Of a DNA stretch of 41,077 nt, positions 29,462 to 38,261 are shown piece by piece. The notes beneath the pieces were generated by a model. It searched no databases, was not told where the DNA came from, and was given only the letters and a program-made list of their open reading frames with translations. This stretch comes from Nitrospira sp. GTDB taxonomy: Bacteria; Nitrospirota; Nitrospiria; Nitrospirales; UBA8639. The stretch spans positions 1 through 41,077 of the forward strand of contig JAGQKG010000004.1 in NCBI GenBank assembly GCA_020430245.1, given 5' to 3'. Numbering within the stretch: the stretch's first letter is position 1; each line of letters begins with the position of its first letter. Made by a program: the position numbers and the translations under genes.

Positions 29462-30793
29462 TTAACGGGCATCATAGACAATCCGGCCCTCAACCAATGT
29501 CATTTTCACTTTCCCCTTTACCGTCCAACCTCCAAATGGCGTATTCTGACTTTTTGAGAGAAATTGAGTGGGATCGACCGCCCATTCTTCATGAGGGTCA
29601 AATACCACCATATCGGCATGGGTGCCAGGTTGCAGACTTCCAACAGGAAGATGAAAAAGCTGTGCAGGAGATCTGGTCAACTTATCAAGTGCTTGTTCAA
29701 GGGACAAAACCCCCTCCTGCACTAGGCGGAGGGTCAATGGAAGAGCGGTCTCAAAGCCTACAATGCCAAACGGAGCCGTATCAAATTCCAATTGTTTTTC
29801 TTGAAGAGCATGGGGGGCATGGTCGGTCGCAATGGCATCAATTGTCCCGTCAACCAACCCTTGCTTAAGCGCGTGAACGTCTTCATCCGTCCGCAATGGC
29901 GGATTCATTTTGGCATTCGAATTATAACAGCGGACGGCTTCTTCAGTAATGGAAAAATGATGAGGACAGACTTCCGCGCTCACGGGCAATCCCTGCCCTT
30001 TTGCATGACGGACCAGCTCTACCGAACGGGCAGTGCTCAAATGGGCCAGATGTACATGAACTCCGGTCAGGTCCGCCAGAGCCAGATTCCGAGCCACCAT
30101 CACTTCCTCTGAGGCATCGGGGATTCCGGGCATCCCGAGTTCGGTCGACACCATTCCCTCATTCATACATCCGCCATCAGTTAAATGCAGGTCTTCGCAA
30201 TGATCTACGACAGGAATGCCAAAGGCTTTGGCATACTCCAGCGCCCGACGCATGACCAAACTATTCATCACAGGCCGTCCATCATCCGAAATCGCCACAC
30301 ATCCGGCTTCCACCAACTCACCAATGTCCGCAAGTTCCTCCCCTTCGGACTTTCTGGTGATCGCACCAATCGGAAGCACCCGGGCTTTTCCGGCCTCTTG
30401 TCCTTTGGCCAATATAAATTTCGTGATGCCGGCGTTATCATTTACGGGCTGGGTATTCGGCATGCAGCAAATGGTTGTAAACCCACCAGCCACCGCTGAG
30501 GCCGCGCCGGTCGCGATTGTTTCTTTATACTCAAAGCCGGGTTCCCGTAAATGGCAATGCAAATCGACAAGGCCGGGCGCCACAATCCATCCATTGGCCT
30601 CAATAATGGTGATGGAGGGGTCCTGACAAAGGGGGGTCTTCAATGGAATACCGACTTCTATGATGGTTCCATCTTGAATAAGCACATCGGCCCGCCCGTT
30701 CATGTGGCCAGGGTCAATAACGATTCCACCTTGAATCCAGAGCAAGGAAGAAGAGGTGGGATGCTGTCCTGTCTTTTTGATCATCTTGTCCAA
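29462..30793 (-). CDS. pyrC: Dihydroorotase (class I)
   Basis: 443 residues. The zinc-binding HxH is His79/His81 in GLVDLHCHLREPG, a class I dihydroorotase signature; HCEDLHL, HLAHLST and TDHAPH carry further metal ligands and the catalytic Asp. It closes carbamoyl-aspartate to dihydroorotate. The first possible codon is a TTG directly after the pyrB stop (30793); an ATG three codons on (30784) is the likelier start. It abuts pyrB, consistent with coupling or a PyrB-PyrC complex. Confidence 0.95.
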   Translation of the reverse strand: MDKMIKKTGQHPTSSSLLWIQGGIVIDPGHMNGRADVLIQDGTIIEVGIPLKTPLCQDPSITIIEANGWIVAPGLVDLHCHLREPGFEYKETIATGAASAVAGGFTTICCMPNTQPVNDNAGITKFILAKGQEAGKARVLPIGAITRKSEGEELADIGELVEAGCVAISDDGRPVMNSLVMRRALEYAKAFGIPVVDHCEDLHLTDGGCMNEGMVSTELGMPGIPDASEEVMVARNLALADLTGVHVHLAHLSTARSVELVRHAKGQGLPVSAEVCPHHFSITEEAVRCYNSNAKMNPPLRTDEDVHALKQGLVDGTIDAIATDHAPHALQEKQLEFDTAPFGIVGFETALPLTLRLVQEGVLSLEQALDKLTRSPAQLFHLPVGSLQPGTHADMVVFDPHEEWAVDPTQFLSKSQNTPFGGWTVKGKVKMTLVEGRIVYDAR

Positions 30794-31735
30794 TCACTCG
30801 TTAAGGGTTGAACGTTCACTGAATCCTGACAATAAATACATGAGGGCCATCCGCACGGAGACGCCATTGGTTACCTGATCCAGAATCACTGCGGCCACAC
30901 TATCAGCAACGGATGGCGCAATTTCCACTCCCCGATTCAGAGGACCAGGATGCATCACAATGGCATCCGGCTTGGCAAGCTTAAGTCTTTCCGGAGTTAA
31001 ACAAAACAGTTTGGCATATTCTCGAATGCTGGGAAGTAACGCGCGCCCCAACCTCTCCCGTTGTAATCGCAGCATGATGATGACATCTGCTCCGATTAAC
31101 GCTTCATCAAGGTCGTAGAAGACGGCAACGCCGAAATGATCGAGAGCGAGTGGGATCATGGTCGGGGGAGCCACGACTCTCACCTCTGCCCCTAATTTGA
31201 TAAGCGCAAGAATATTCGAACGAGCCACTCGGCTATGCGCAATATCCCCCACAATTACCACCAGCAATCCTGCGATACGTCCTCTTTTCTCTTTAATAGT
31301 AAATACATCCAGAAGGGCCTGAGTGGGATGTTCATGCCACCCATCCCCCGCATTAATGACCGATGATTTCACGGATCGCGCGAGGTTTTCCGCGGCACCC
31401 GGAGAGGAATGGCGCAGCACAATAATATCCGCCTGCATGGCTTCAATATTTCTGGCGGTATCAACCAAAGTTTCCCCTTTTACCATACTGCTCGTAGAAG
31501 GAGAAAAATTAATGACATCGGCACTCAATCGTTTAGCGGCCAATTCAAAAGACGTTCGTGTACGGGTACTGGGCTCAAAAAATAAATTCACCACTGTTTT
31601 TCCTCGTAGAGCCGGAACCTTTTTAATGTCCCGCCCGCCAACTTCTTTCAGGGATTCGGCCGTCGTCAGAATGAGTTGAATTTCATGGGCTGTTAAGGCC
31701 GCAATGGTCAATAAATCTTTGCGTTGGAGACTCAT
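30794..31735 (-). CDS. pyrB: Aspartate carbamoyltransferase catalytic subunit
   Basis: 313 residues. The carbamoyl-phosphate loop is [13 protein letters not shown] (53-65); [12 protein letters not shown] and [10 protein letters not shown] complete the active site. It makes carbamoyl-aspartate, the committed step. No pyrI regulatory gene is present, as expected where PyrR senses UMP. It is 7 bp after pyrR. Confidence 0.97.
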   Translation of the reverse strand: MSLQRKDLLTIAALTAHEIQLILTTAESLKEVGGRDIKKVPALRGKTVVNLFFEPSTRTRTSFELAAKRLSADVINFSPSTSSMVKGETLVDTARNIEAMQADIIVLRHSSPGAAENLARSVKSSVINAGDGWHEHPTQALLDVFTIKEKRGRIAGLLVVIVGDIAHSRVARSNILALIKLGAEVRVVAPPTMIPLALDHFGVAVFYDLDEALIGADVIIMLRLQRERLGRALLPSIREYAKLFCLTPERLKLAKPDAIVMHPGPLNRGVEIAPSVADSVAAVILDQVTNGVSVRMALMYLLSGFSERSTLNE

Positions 31736-31742
31736 AATGACT

Positions 31743-32309
<567 letters not shown>

Positions 32310-32326
32310 TCATGCCCCCTGAAGAC

Positions 32327-32361
32327 AAAAAAAACCCTTCTCACACAGGACATGAGAAGGG
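32327..32361 (-). terminator. Intrinsic terminator (attenuator) before pyrR
   Basis: Minus-strand RNA: CCCUUCUCA (32361-32353), a 9-base loop, UGAGAAGGG (32343-32335), then eight U (32334-32327). It is a perfect 9-bp stem with a U-run. It lies between the pyr promoter and the pyrR ribosome site, the place of an attenuator and not of a 3' end. Confidence 0.85.
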
Positions 32362-32417
32362 GGCATCTGAAATGGCCAATGAGTGGCCGACATCTTATTT
32401 TTCTCCTTACCCACCTC
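32356..32417 (-). promoter_or_regulatory. Predicted antiterminator of the pyr leader
   Basis: RNA bases 32417-32408 (GAGGUGGGUA, the 3' half of the PyrR loop) can pair with 32365-32356 (UGCCCCCUUC, the 5' arm of the terminator): nine of ten positions pair, two by G-U, with one U-C mismatch. It therefore excludes both other hairpins. A small hairpin (32374-32388, GGCCA/UGGCC) would sit in its loop. Confidence 0.6.
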
Positions 32418-32436
32418 GCCGGATGGGCTTTAAAGG
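32405..32436 (-). promoter_or_regulatory. PyrR-binding loop (anti-antiterminator)
   Basis: RNA: lower stem CCUU/AAGG (32436-32433 with 32408-32405), 5' bulge UAAA, upper stem CCCA/UGGG, and conserved core UCCGGCGAGG. Against the Bacillus consensus ARUCCNGNGAGGYU, 12 of 14 positions agree, and the two that differ (A to C, U to G) change together and keep pairing. It begins right after the predicted transcription start. Confidence 0.82.
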
Positions 32437-32443
32437 TTTCCCC

Positions 32444-32472
32444 ATACTATTCGCGCAATGTGCCGCTGTCAA
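32444..32472 (-). promoter_or_regulatory. Promoter of the pyr operon
   Basis: Minus strand TTGACA (32472-32467), exactly 17 bp, TAGTAT (32449-32444). The start should lie near 32438, giving a leader of about 145 bases to the pyrR ATG and placing the PyrR-binding loop at its very 5' end. Confidence 0.75.
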
Positions 32473-32543
32473 GATCGGAAAGAGGCCTGTTCATCCACAG
32501 GGAGTAACCAACAGTTGAAATGTAACGGTAGGGTCCTTTGGCA

Positions 32544-34325
32544 CTAATACCGACCAGAATTTTGAAAAATCCAGACCGTCAATTCAGGATTCAGCCATCC
32601 ATTGGGAAGAATCGTTTGGTGAATTCGGAAAGGAGGCAATGAATCTCCTGCGGCAGAATGGAGAATCTGAAAACCCTGCTTCTTGAGGTACTCTCCAAGA
32701 ACAGGAGGACCGGCCACACAGCCGACACTGCCCTCAGAAAGATGGGTCTTTAAAAATTTAACCCAAGAGTTGATCATGGTGGCATGTGAATAATCCGAAA
32801 AGGGAATCCAGAGGTAAATCAAATCATAGATATGTGACACTATGTTCAGCATGGACCGCTCAAAAGGAATAAATTGAAAATTGGTAAGCCACGCCAAACG
32901 GTCCATCCTAGAAAGCCTATTCCAAATAGATTGGGCATGTTTTTGGGCAAAATGCGACCAAGTGTACCAAATGGTATGGGTTTGAGATTCCTGGTATTGA
33001 AGGCACGAACCCAATCCCGCTTCGCAATGCGAAAGCAAGACATGCGTGGCGACAGCGCGCGCGAGGGAGAGGTCTCGGTGTTCTTCAAAAAAATCCTCTA
33101 AAAAATCAAAGACAAAAGGTTGGCTTTCTTTTTCGCCAATCATCTCAGACTTCTCCGGGTAGAGTAGAACCGAAGAGAAGGCCTCCACGGGAGTCAGGAG
33201 CGGTGGCCTCACCGGGAAAGCGTCCCGCCAGGTGCTATTGAGCGGATTCCAGAAAACAGAATGACGGTGTTTGGACAACTGCCAGGATGGTCGAATGGTC
33301 AGTTCCTTTCGTTCAAGGCCATCAAATAAACACAGGCCGTCCGTCCTGACTCCCGCTCCTCGATTGTCCGACACCGGCAGGCCTGACTCGTGTATTCGGT
33401 GAAACGATAGGCCAGAGGGATCATCCCACCATGTTACTTTTTGAATCATCTTGTTTCTGACCGTCACGCAGAGATGCTGTTCTTCATCCATATAACGAAC
33501 TGGGACACCGGTAGCGGGAAGCCAGTGGACTTCATGTGATCGTTCAACATCTAGAAATACTTCCAGAGGGGATTGGCTAGAAGAAACGGAAGGTGTGAAA
33601 AAAAGGCTGAAGAGCCGGAACGCGGCCTCGGAGGGATATGCGGGAATGCCCCTGTATTGCAGAGGAAGTGCGCCATTAATATTTTGATCGTCGTAGAGAC
33701 CTCGAATGAATTCAAAGGTCGCGCTACCGGTTCCCGGCAAAAGGGATAAAAACAATTCTACCACTGGCAAGTAGTCAATCCGACTCCACTCCATCCGACT
33801 CATACATGACATGAACCTGGCTTCTTCAAACGATCCATTAGGTAACACATAAAAGGCGTCTTTAACCTGGTGAATCGTGGCTTGTCCGTCACCATGAAGG
33901 ACGACATCTTCATCTCGATAAAAAAATCGGACCATTGACAGGTCGGAACGTAAAGACCGAGCTGCCATCTTACGCAGATCATCTGGGGTGATCTGTTCCC
34001 AATCTGGCCGCCGAGATAAATCTAAGGAAATGGTATTGATCAACCCCTCCGGTTTAATCCCTACCCATTGGCCCCAATCCAATCGAAGACGGGCAGAGAC
34101 AAGGGAAATCGCACCCGTTGGCTTTTGCTCCCACAAACACTCATGGAGAGGATTGCCCTCTGGATCTGTTAAAAGAATCCGTTGCCCATGCTTCCCATAC
34201 AACACACAATGACCTGTGGGCTGCTCAATGATTCGTCCACCCGCCGACTCCCATTCTTGTCTATAGATCTGATTGGCAGGAAAACGTAAGCCTTGGGGGT
34301 GATCCAGCACACACCGTAGGTTCAT
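32544..34325 (-). CDS. Hypothetical protein, 593 residues, no recognised family
   Basis: A long protein I do not recognise. It begins MNLRCVLDHPQGLRFPANQI, has no signal peptide or clear membrane segment, and is rich in tryptophan and other aromatics. The first 110 residues look beta-rich; the last third (from about 420) looks helical (HVLLSHCEAGLGSCL, NIVSHIYDLIYLWI) and the end (GPPVLGEYLKKQGFQIL) resembles an alpha/beta unit, which is only an impression. It lies 111 bp downstream of proA on the same strand with no terminator seen, and ends 72 bp before the pyr promoter -35 box. The codon style matches its neighbours, so it is not evidently foreign. Confidence 0.75.
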   Translation of the reverse strand: MNLRCVLDHPQGLRFPANQIYRQEWESAGGRIIEQPTGHCVLYGKHGQRILLTDPEGNPLHECLWEQKPTGAISLVSARLRLDWGQWVGIKPEGLINTISLDLSRRPDWEQITPDDLRKMAARSLRSDLSMVRFFYRDEDVVLHGDGQATIHQVKDAFYVLPNGSFEEARFMSCMSRMEWSRIDYLPVVELFLSLLPGTGSATFEFIRGLYDDQNINGALPLQYRGIPAYPSEAAFRLFSLFFTPSVSSSQSPLEVFLDVERSHEVHWLPATGVPVRYMDEEQHLCVTVRNKMIQKVTWWDDPSGLSFHRIHESGLPVSDNRGAGVRTDGLCLFDGLERKELTIRPSWQLSKHRHSVFWNPLNSTWRDAFPVRPPLLTPVEAFSSVLLYPEKSEMIGEKESQPFVFDFLEDFFEEHRDLSLARAVATHVLLSHCEAGLGSCLQYQESQTHTIWYTWSHFAQKHAQSIWNRLSRMDRLAWLTNFQFIPFERSMLNIVSHIYDLIYLWIPFSDYSHATMINSWVKFLKTHLSEGSVGCVAGPPVLGEYLKKQGFQILHSAAGDSLPPFRIHQTILPNGWLNPELTVWIFQNSGRY

Positions 34326-34436
34326 GAGAAGGTATGGGAAAGGTCAGAAGGCAGAAAGCGTCTGAAAACAAGTCCCTCTGACGGAATTGCTCTTAAGTAA
34401 CATTGTTGGGAACACGGTATCGAACCGATCGAGTCC

Positions 34437-35747
34437 TTACTCCCGGATTTGACCAGAACCGTATACAACATATTTCGAACAGGTTAAATCTTCTAACCCC
34501 ATGGGACCACGAGCATGGATACGAGTCGTGCTAATTCCTATTTCGGCCCCCAACCCAAACTCATAGCCATCGTTCAGGCGCGTCGAGGCATTGACCATTA
34601 CTGTACTGGAATCCACCTCTCGCAAAAATCGTAGAGCCCGATCATAATCATTAGTCAAAATAGAGTCCGTATGACGGGAACCGTATTGGTGTATGTGGTC
34701 CATGGCGCTCTCCATATCCTTCACCACTTTGATCGCCACAATTAAGGATAAAAACTCTTTCCCGAAATCGTCATCCTGGGCAGGCTTGGCTTGAGAAAGG
34801 ATCTGGCAGGTTTTGGGACATCCCCGAATTTCGACCCCGGCTTCAACGTACTCCTCGGCCAATGGTGGCAAGAGTTTTTTAGCCACTTTCTCATGCACCA
34901 AAAGGGTTTCCATGCTGTTACAGGTCGAACAACGTTGAGCTTTCGCGTTGAAACTGATTCGTTGGGCCATGGTCAGATCCACATCCGAGTCCACATAAAT
35001 ATGGCACACCCCTTTGTCATGCTTAATCACCGGGATGGTGGCATGCTGAGTGACCGTGTCCATCAGCGCATCCCCGCCACGAGGAATAATGAGATCAATA
35101 AATCGGTTACTTTTTAGAAGAGCAAGAACTACGTCGCGGTCAGTCTTGTCAATGAAGGTAATTGCTCCTTCCGGAATGCCAGCCTTTTGGGCCGCCTCCC
35201 CAAGAATCGTCGCCAGCGCCAAATTGGAATGGTGCGCCTCGGATCCCCCCCGCAACACGCACACATTACCGGATTTGAGACAGAGGGCCGCCGCATCTGC
35301 AGTCACATTGGGACGAGATTCATAGATAATCCCGATCACCCCAATCGGTACGCGCACTCGACCGACTCTCATTCCATTGGGTCGTTGCCAGAGCCCCATC
35401 GATTCGCCAACCGGATCCCGCAATTGCGCAATCTCGCGAATATGCGTTGCCATATCGGCAATTCTGGATGGCGTCAATCGAAGTCGATCAGCCATAGCTG
35501 CGTGTGAGGGATTCTCTTCGATTGCTGAAAGATCTTCTTCGTTGGCCTCAAGAATTGTGTCTTCCCTGGCCTCTAACGCATCAGCCATGGCCATTAAGGC
35601 CGCATTCTTTTTCATAGCAATCAATCCACTCAATGGGCGGGCAGCCTGTTTGGCTCGTTGAAGTAAGGGGTTCAGGTATTCCTCGGGGGAGAGTTTTTCC
35701 TCTACCCCTGAAACATCAAGATCATTTTGAGATTCATCTATTGGCAT
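34437..35747 (-). CDS. proA: Gamma-glutamyl phosphate reductase
   Basis: 436 residues from the ATG at 35747; the open frame runs 29 codons further (to 35834), but that stretch is unlike ProA. Aldehyde-dehydrogenase fold: GVIGIIYESRPNVTADAAALC, IPRGGDALM, and the catalytic Cys276 in RCSTCNSMETLLVHE (the position of GVCNA in E. coli). The C-terminal LGAEIGISTTRIHARGPMGLEDL is diagnostic. It reduces glutamyl phosphate to glutamate semialdehyde for proline. proB is not nearby, while proC lies about 4 kb away on the same strand. Confidence 0.95.
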   Translation of the reverse strand: MPIDESQNDLDVSGVEEKLSPEEYLNPLLQRAKQAARPLSGLIAMKKNAALMAMADALEAREDTILEANEEDLSAIEENPSHAAMADRLRLTPSRIADMATHIREIAQLRDPVGESMGLWQRPNGMRVGRVRVPIGVIGIIYESRPNVTADAAALCLKSGNVCVLRGGSEAHHSNLALATILGEAAQKAGIPEGAITFIDKTDRDVVLALLKSNRFIDLIIPRGGDALMDTVTQHATIPVIKHDKGVCHIYVDSDVDLTMAQRISFNAKAQRCSTCNSMETLLVHEKVAKKLLPPLAEEYVEAGVEIRGCPKTCQILSQAKPAQDDDFGKEFLSLIVAIKVVKDMESAMDHIHQYGSRHTDSILTNDYDRALRFLREVDSSTVMVNASTRLNDGYEFGLGAEIGISTTRIHARGPMGLEDLTCSKYVVYGSGQIRE

Positions 35748-36253
35748 AGTCTTTTTCCCGTGGACATAGAGGACTGCGGCGAAGAATTGAGGTAACCATA
35801 TTAGTTGCGGAGTAGTGCGGAGAATACCTGGCATTCACAAAAACCGTCAATGTATTAAATCATGGAACATAAGATTGTCCCTTGAATTTTCAAAATAACG
35901 ATTGTTTTTAAGTAACTCCTACGTGCAAATAATAATGTATTTGCCACTTTCGAAAATTGCGGAAAAATCTGCCATCAACATTTGACTTTCTTTTAGGTGG
36001 TAAAAATGAACAACTCTCGTTTTCTTCAATCGGTCTTAAGCTATTCAAATTAAGAACAGAAATTTTCTGAATGCGAGTAATAAGCATGCTAAAAAGCTTT
36101 TCCTGAAAAGCCTATCTACGACGAAAGCACAATTGATCACGATACGAGTGTTTTCCTAAAAACAACAAGCAGATGACAGATTTATCCAGAATGGTCCATG
36201 TTTTTATGGTAGAATGATGTATGAACACCGAAGAAGGTGGGAGGTTCATCGTA
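35748..36253. other. Gene-poor, AT-rich region upstream of proA
   Basis: No convincing gene. A 15-codon frame at 36006-36053 (MNNSRFLQSVLSYSN) follows AGGTGG at a good distance, but it is too short to support. A palindrome GCTTTTC/GAAAAGC (36096-36111) followed on the minus strand by five T could be a weak terminator. TGGTAGAAT near 36204-36212 is an extended -10-like box pointing to the small frame at 36254. Confidence 0.4.
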
Positions 36254-36535
36254 TTGAAAGAAAAAATACCCAATCTTTCAATCCTAGCACTTACATCTGT
36301 TTCCTTTAGTTGGTGGTTTGGTCTTTTCACCTTGGAAGATTTAAAAGTTGAAGCAGCCCTGAATGTCAACAAAGTATTGACTGCTAACGACCAGGTTCCA
36401 GTGGACGATTTTACCAGAAAAAAGTCTATTGACTTGCAAAAGTCACAAGGTTGGGTGAGAAGGTATAGGGAGAGACATTTTTCCAATACCATTTCCCAAA
36501 GAGTCAATCGCAAAATAGCCCTCTGTCTCACCTGA
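36254..36535 (+). CDS. Possible small membrane or secreted protein
   Basis: I choose a TTG start at 36254 because GGGAGG lies 9 bases before it; an ATG at 36221 in the same frame has no ribosome site. The 93 residues begin KEKIPNLSILALTSVSFSWW, a positively charged end followed by a hydrophobic stretch, as in a signal peptide or anchor, and the rest is hydrophilic and basic at the end (SQGWVRRYRERHF). No family recognised. The opposite strand is also open here, so coding status is uncertain. Confidence 0.35.
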   Translation: MKEKIPNLSILALTSVSFSWWFGLFTLEDLKVEAALNVNKVLTANDQVPVDDFTRKKSIDLQKSQGWVRRYRERHFSNTISQRVNRKIALCLT

Positions 36536-36870
36536 AATCACCCGGAAAACTCCCAGACATCGAATTCGGATTCGAAATGCACAGCATTCAGGCTTTACAA
36601 TCGGTTATCCCTTCAGAAAATTTACCGAAAGGCCTGGACCTCAAGAGGGAGCAGCCTCTTCTTCTCCCTCCTTCAATTAATACCCCAGATTACAATGGAG
36701 GATTTCTCCGGTTCACCTGGTAAGTCAACGTCGCTGTACTCTTCACAACCATAAATTTCTGAATAGCCGCGATCGAGGCCAAAATGCCCATAAAATTTTC
36801 AAAGTCCAAAATCCGTCAGAACAGGAAAAGTTAGAAGAGCGGATTTGATTGGAAAATGAAGAAGCCTTTA
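36536..36870. other. Intergenic region before tRNA-Phe
   Basis: No gene seen. A 7-bp inverted repeat GAGGGAG/CTCCCTC (36645-36651 and 36664-36670, 12-base loop) has no T-run. Nothing else supported. Confidence 0.35.
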
Positions 36871-36879
36871 TGGTATAAA
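36871..36879 (+). promoter_or_regulatory. Extended -10 box of the tRNA-Phe promoter
   Basis: TGGTATAAA: TG at the extended position, then TATAAA (36874-36879). A start near 36886 puts the 5' end about 25 bases before the mature tRNA. The best -35 (TTGGAA) would need a 19-bp spacer. Confidence 0.5.
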
Positions 36880-36910
36880 ATCAGGTCGAAGTTCTTGGGT
36901 CTATGAATGT

Positions 36911-36986
36911 GCCGAGGTAGCTCAGTTGGTAGAGCACAGCCCTGAAAAGGCTGGTGTCCGCAGTTCGATTCTGCGCCTCGGCACCA
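36911..36986 (+). tRNA. tRNA-Phe (anticodon GAA)
   Basis: 76 bases including an encoded CCA (36984-36986). It folds as a cloverleaf: acceptor GCCGAGG/CCTCGGC, D arm GCTC...GAGC with AGTTGGTA loop, anticodon arm CAGCC-CTGAAAA-GGCTG with GAA at 34-36 preceded by T33, variable GTGTC, and T arm CGCAG-TTCGATT-CTGCG. All stems pair. The discriminator base is A. Confidence 0.97.
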
Positions 36987-37025
36987 CGAAAATAAAAACT
37001 TCACATCTCCCCCTAGCCTACTCGA

Positions 37026-38045
37026 ATGAAGCTCTTGTGCCTTCCGACATTAAGGACCCTTCGCACTGTCTCTTGGTCGTTTTTGATTCTTGTCGGCTTC
37101 CTTGGATTCCTCGTATTTCAATCATTTTTTGTCACGGAAGGTGATGGTATAAACTTAGCTCAAGCCTCTTCTCAACCATCCCCACCCCCAAAAACCAGAA
37201 CTGTTGTTGCGGACATCTTGATGATAGATGGGGCCTTTTATGTGGTGCGGGGAGAACGTGGAGAAATTCGTATCGAAGTCACCCCGGAAACTCAGCTGGT
37301 GGAGTCATTCACCTTTGGCGATCGTATAAAAGCAGTTCTTTTACCAAACGACAAGGCCGTTACCATCACAAGAGCACAACCAGGGGAACCGATTGGGACA
37401 ACAAGCAAAGCTCCTGTCACCCCGGCTCATCCATCCCCTCCATCTCCAGGCAATAAGTCTAAACCATCAACTCCCCCGAAAAAAGCCTCCCCGAATGTGC
37501 GGATTATCACTGCTGACATCTTAATGGTTGATGGTAATTTTTACATCATCAGAAGCGACTATGGAGAAATTCAGATTGAAGTAACGCCCCAAACCCAGTT
37601 GTCCGAATCCTTCAAGTTTGGGGATCGGATCAAAGCACGGGTTACCCCACAAGATCAGGCATTATCCATTGTTCGCGCGAGTCCAGATGATTCTCCTGGG
37701 ATTCGCCTGGAGGAAGGACCCTCGGCCGTGACTCCGACGGCACCTCCGGTTGTAATTGCCCCCGAAACAGAACCCATACCTCCCAAAAATGACCCAGTAA
37801 AGACTGCTCCTAAGGCACCTCCAAAAATTCGTACAATTGTAGCCGAAATTTTAATGATTGATGGAAACTTTTATGTTGTCAGGGGGGATCGAGGGGAAAT
37901 TCGTATTGAGGTTACTCCTGAAACAACACTCTCAGAATCTTTTAAGTTTGGGGATAGAATTAAAGCCAAAATATTACCAAATGATACCGCATTATCCATT
38001 GAGCGGGCCCAGTCAGATCAATCTCTTGGGGCCCAGACGCCCTAG
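37026..38045 (+). CDS. Secreted/anchored protein with a triplicated 60-residue domain
   Basis: 339 residues. A signal peptide or anchor (about 15-38, WSFLILVGFLGFLVF) leads into three copies of one domain at residues 58-117, 159-218 and 269-328, joined by Pro/Lys-rich linkers of 41 and 50 residues. Each copy reads like V-x-A-[DE]-I-L-M-[IV]-D-G-x-F-Y, then GEI.IEVTP.T.L.ESF.FGDRIKA and ends in a short beta strand. It looks like a small beta-barrel (OB or DUF5666-like), which I infer from the pattern only. It starts 39 bp after tRNA-Phe without a Shine-Dalgarno. Role unknown; the beads-on-a-string form suggests a periplasmic binding protein. Confidence 0.8.
   Translation: MKLLCLPTLRTLRTVSWSFLILVGFLGFLVFQSFFVTEGDGINLAQASSQPSPPPKTRTVVADILMIDGAFYVVRGERGEIRIEVTPETQLVESFTFGDRIKAVLLPNDKAVTITRAQPGEPIGTTSKAPVTPAHPSPPSPGNKSKPSTPPKKASPNVRIITADILMVDGNFYIIRSDYGEIQIEVTPQTQLSESFKFGDRIKARVTPQDQALSIVRASPDDSPGIRLEEGPSAVTPTAPPVVIAPETEPIPPKNDPVKTAPKAPPKIRTIVAEILMIDGNFYVVRGDRGEIRIEVTPETTLSESFKFGDRIKAKILPNDTALSIERAQSDQSLGAQTP
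37197..38009 (+). repeat. Three tandem-spaced coding repeats of about 180 bp
   Basis: Copies at 37197-37376, 37500-37679 and 37830-38009. Proteins are about two-thirds identical by eye, with copies 1 and 3 nearest in the strand GEIRIEVTPET; DNA identity is lower, so the duplications are not recent. Confidence 0.8.
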
Positions 38046-38145
38046 AGATCAGGTTTCCTTTTTCGCAAATAATCCATCGTTTCATTTTCCAAGATCCCAA
38101 AATATAGGCTTTCGGTTTTCCTAAATCCGACCATGCGGAGTGAGG

Positions 38146-38194
38146 CTATTCCTCATTATCTGGATGAGCCAATCAATTGGTGATTAAGGAATAG
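38146..38194. other. Y-shaped inverted-repeat structure between convergent genes
   Basis: An outer 6-bp stem CTATTC/GAATAG (38146-38151 with 38189-38194) encloses two perfect hairpins: CTCAT/ATGAG (38152-38156, 38164-38168) and AATCA/TGATT (38171-38175, 38181-38185). All 16 pairs are exact, forming a three-way junction. There is no T-run. It could be a structured RNA, a 3' mRNA element or a protein-binding site. Confidence 0.45.
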
Positions 38195-38261
38195 GAAAAG
38201 ACCAAAACAAAGAGATTCAATCAAGAAAGAAGGCTGACGGAGAGAGGTCCAAATGCAGGAG

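Noticed and set aside
35748..35834. 29-codon upstream extension of proA
   Set aside because: Hydrophobic stretch unlike ProA; the ATG at 35747 gives a normal-length enzyme.
36112..36531. 139-residue frame on the minus strand
   Set aside because: No ribosome site and non-protein-like composition; it mirrors the small plus-strand frame. The weak terminator-like palindrome at its end was the only point in favour.
37197..38009. Repeat array as possible CRISPR or mobile element
   Set aside because: The repeats are in-frame protein domains of about 180 bp with coding linkers; there are no short direct repeats with unique spacers.
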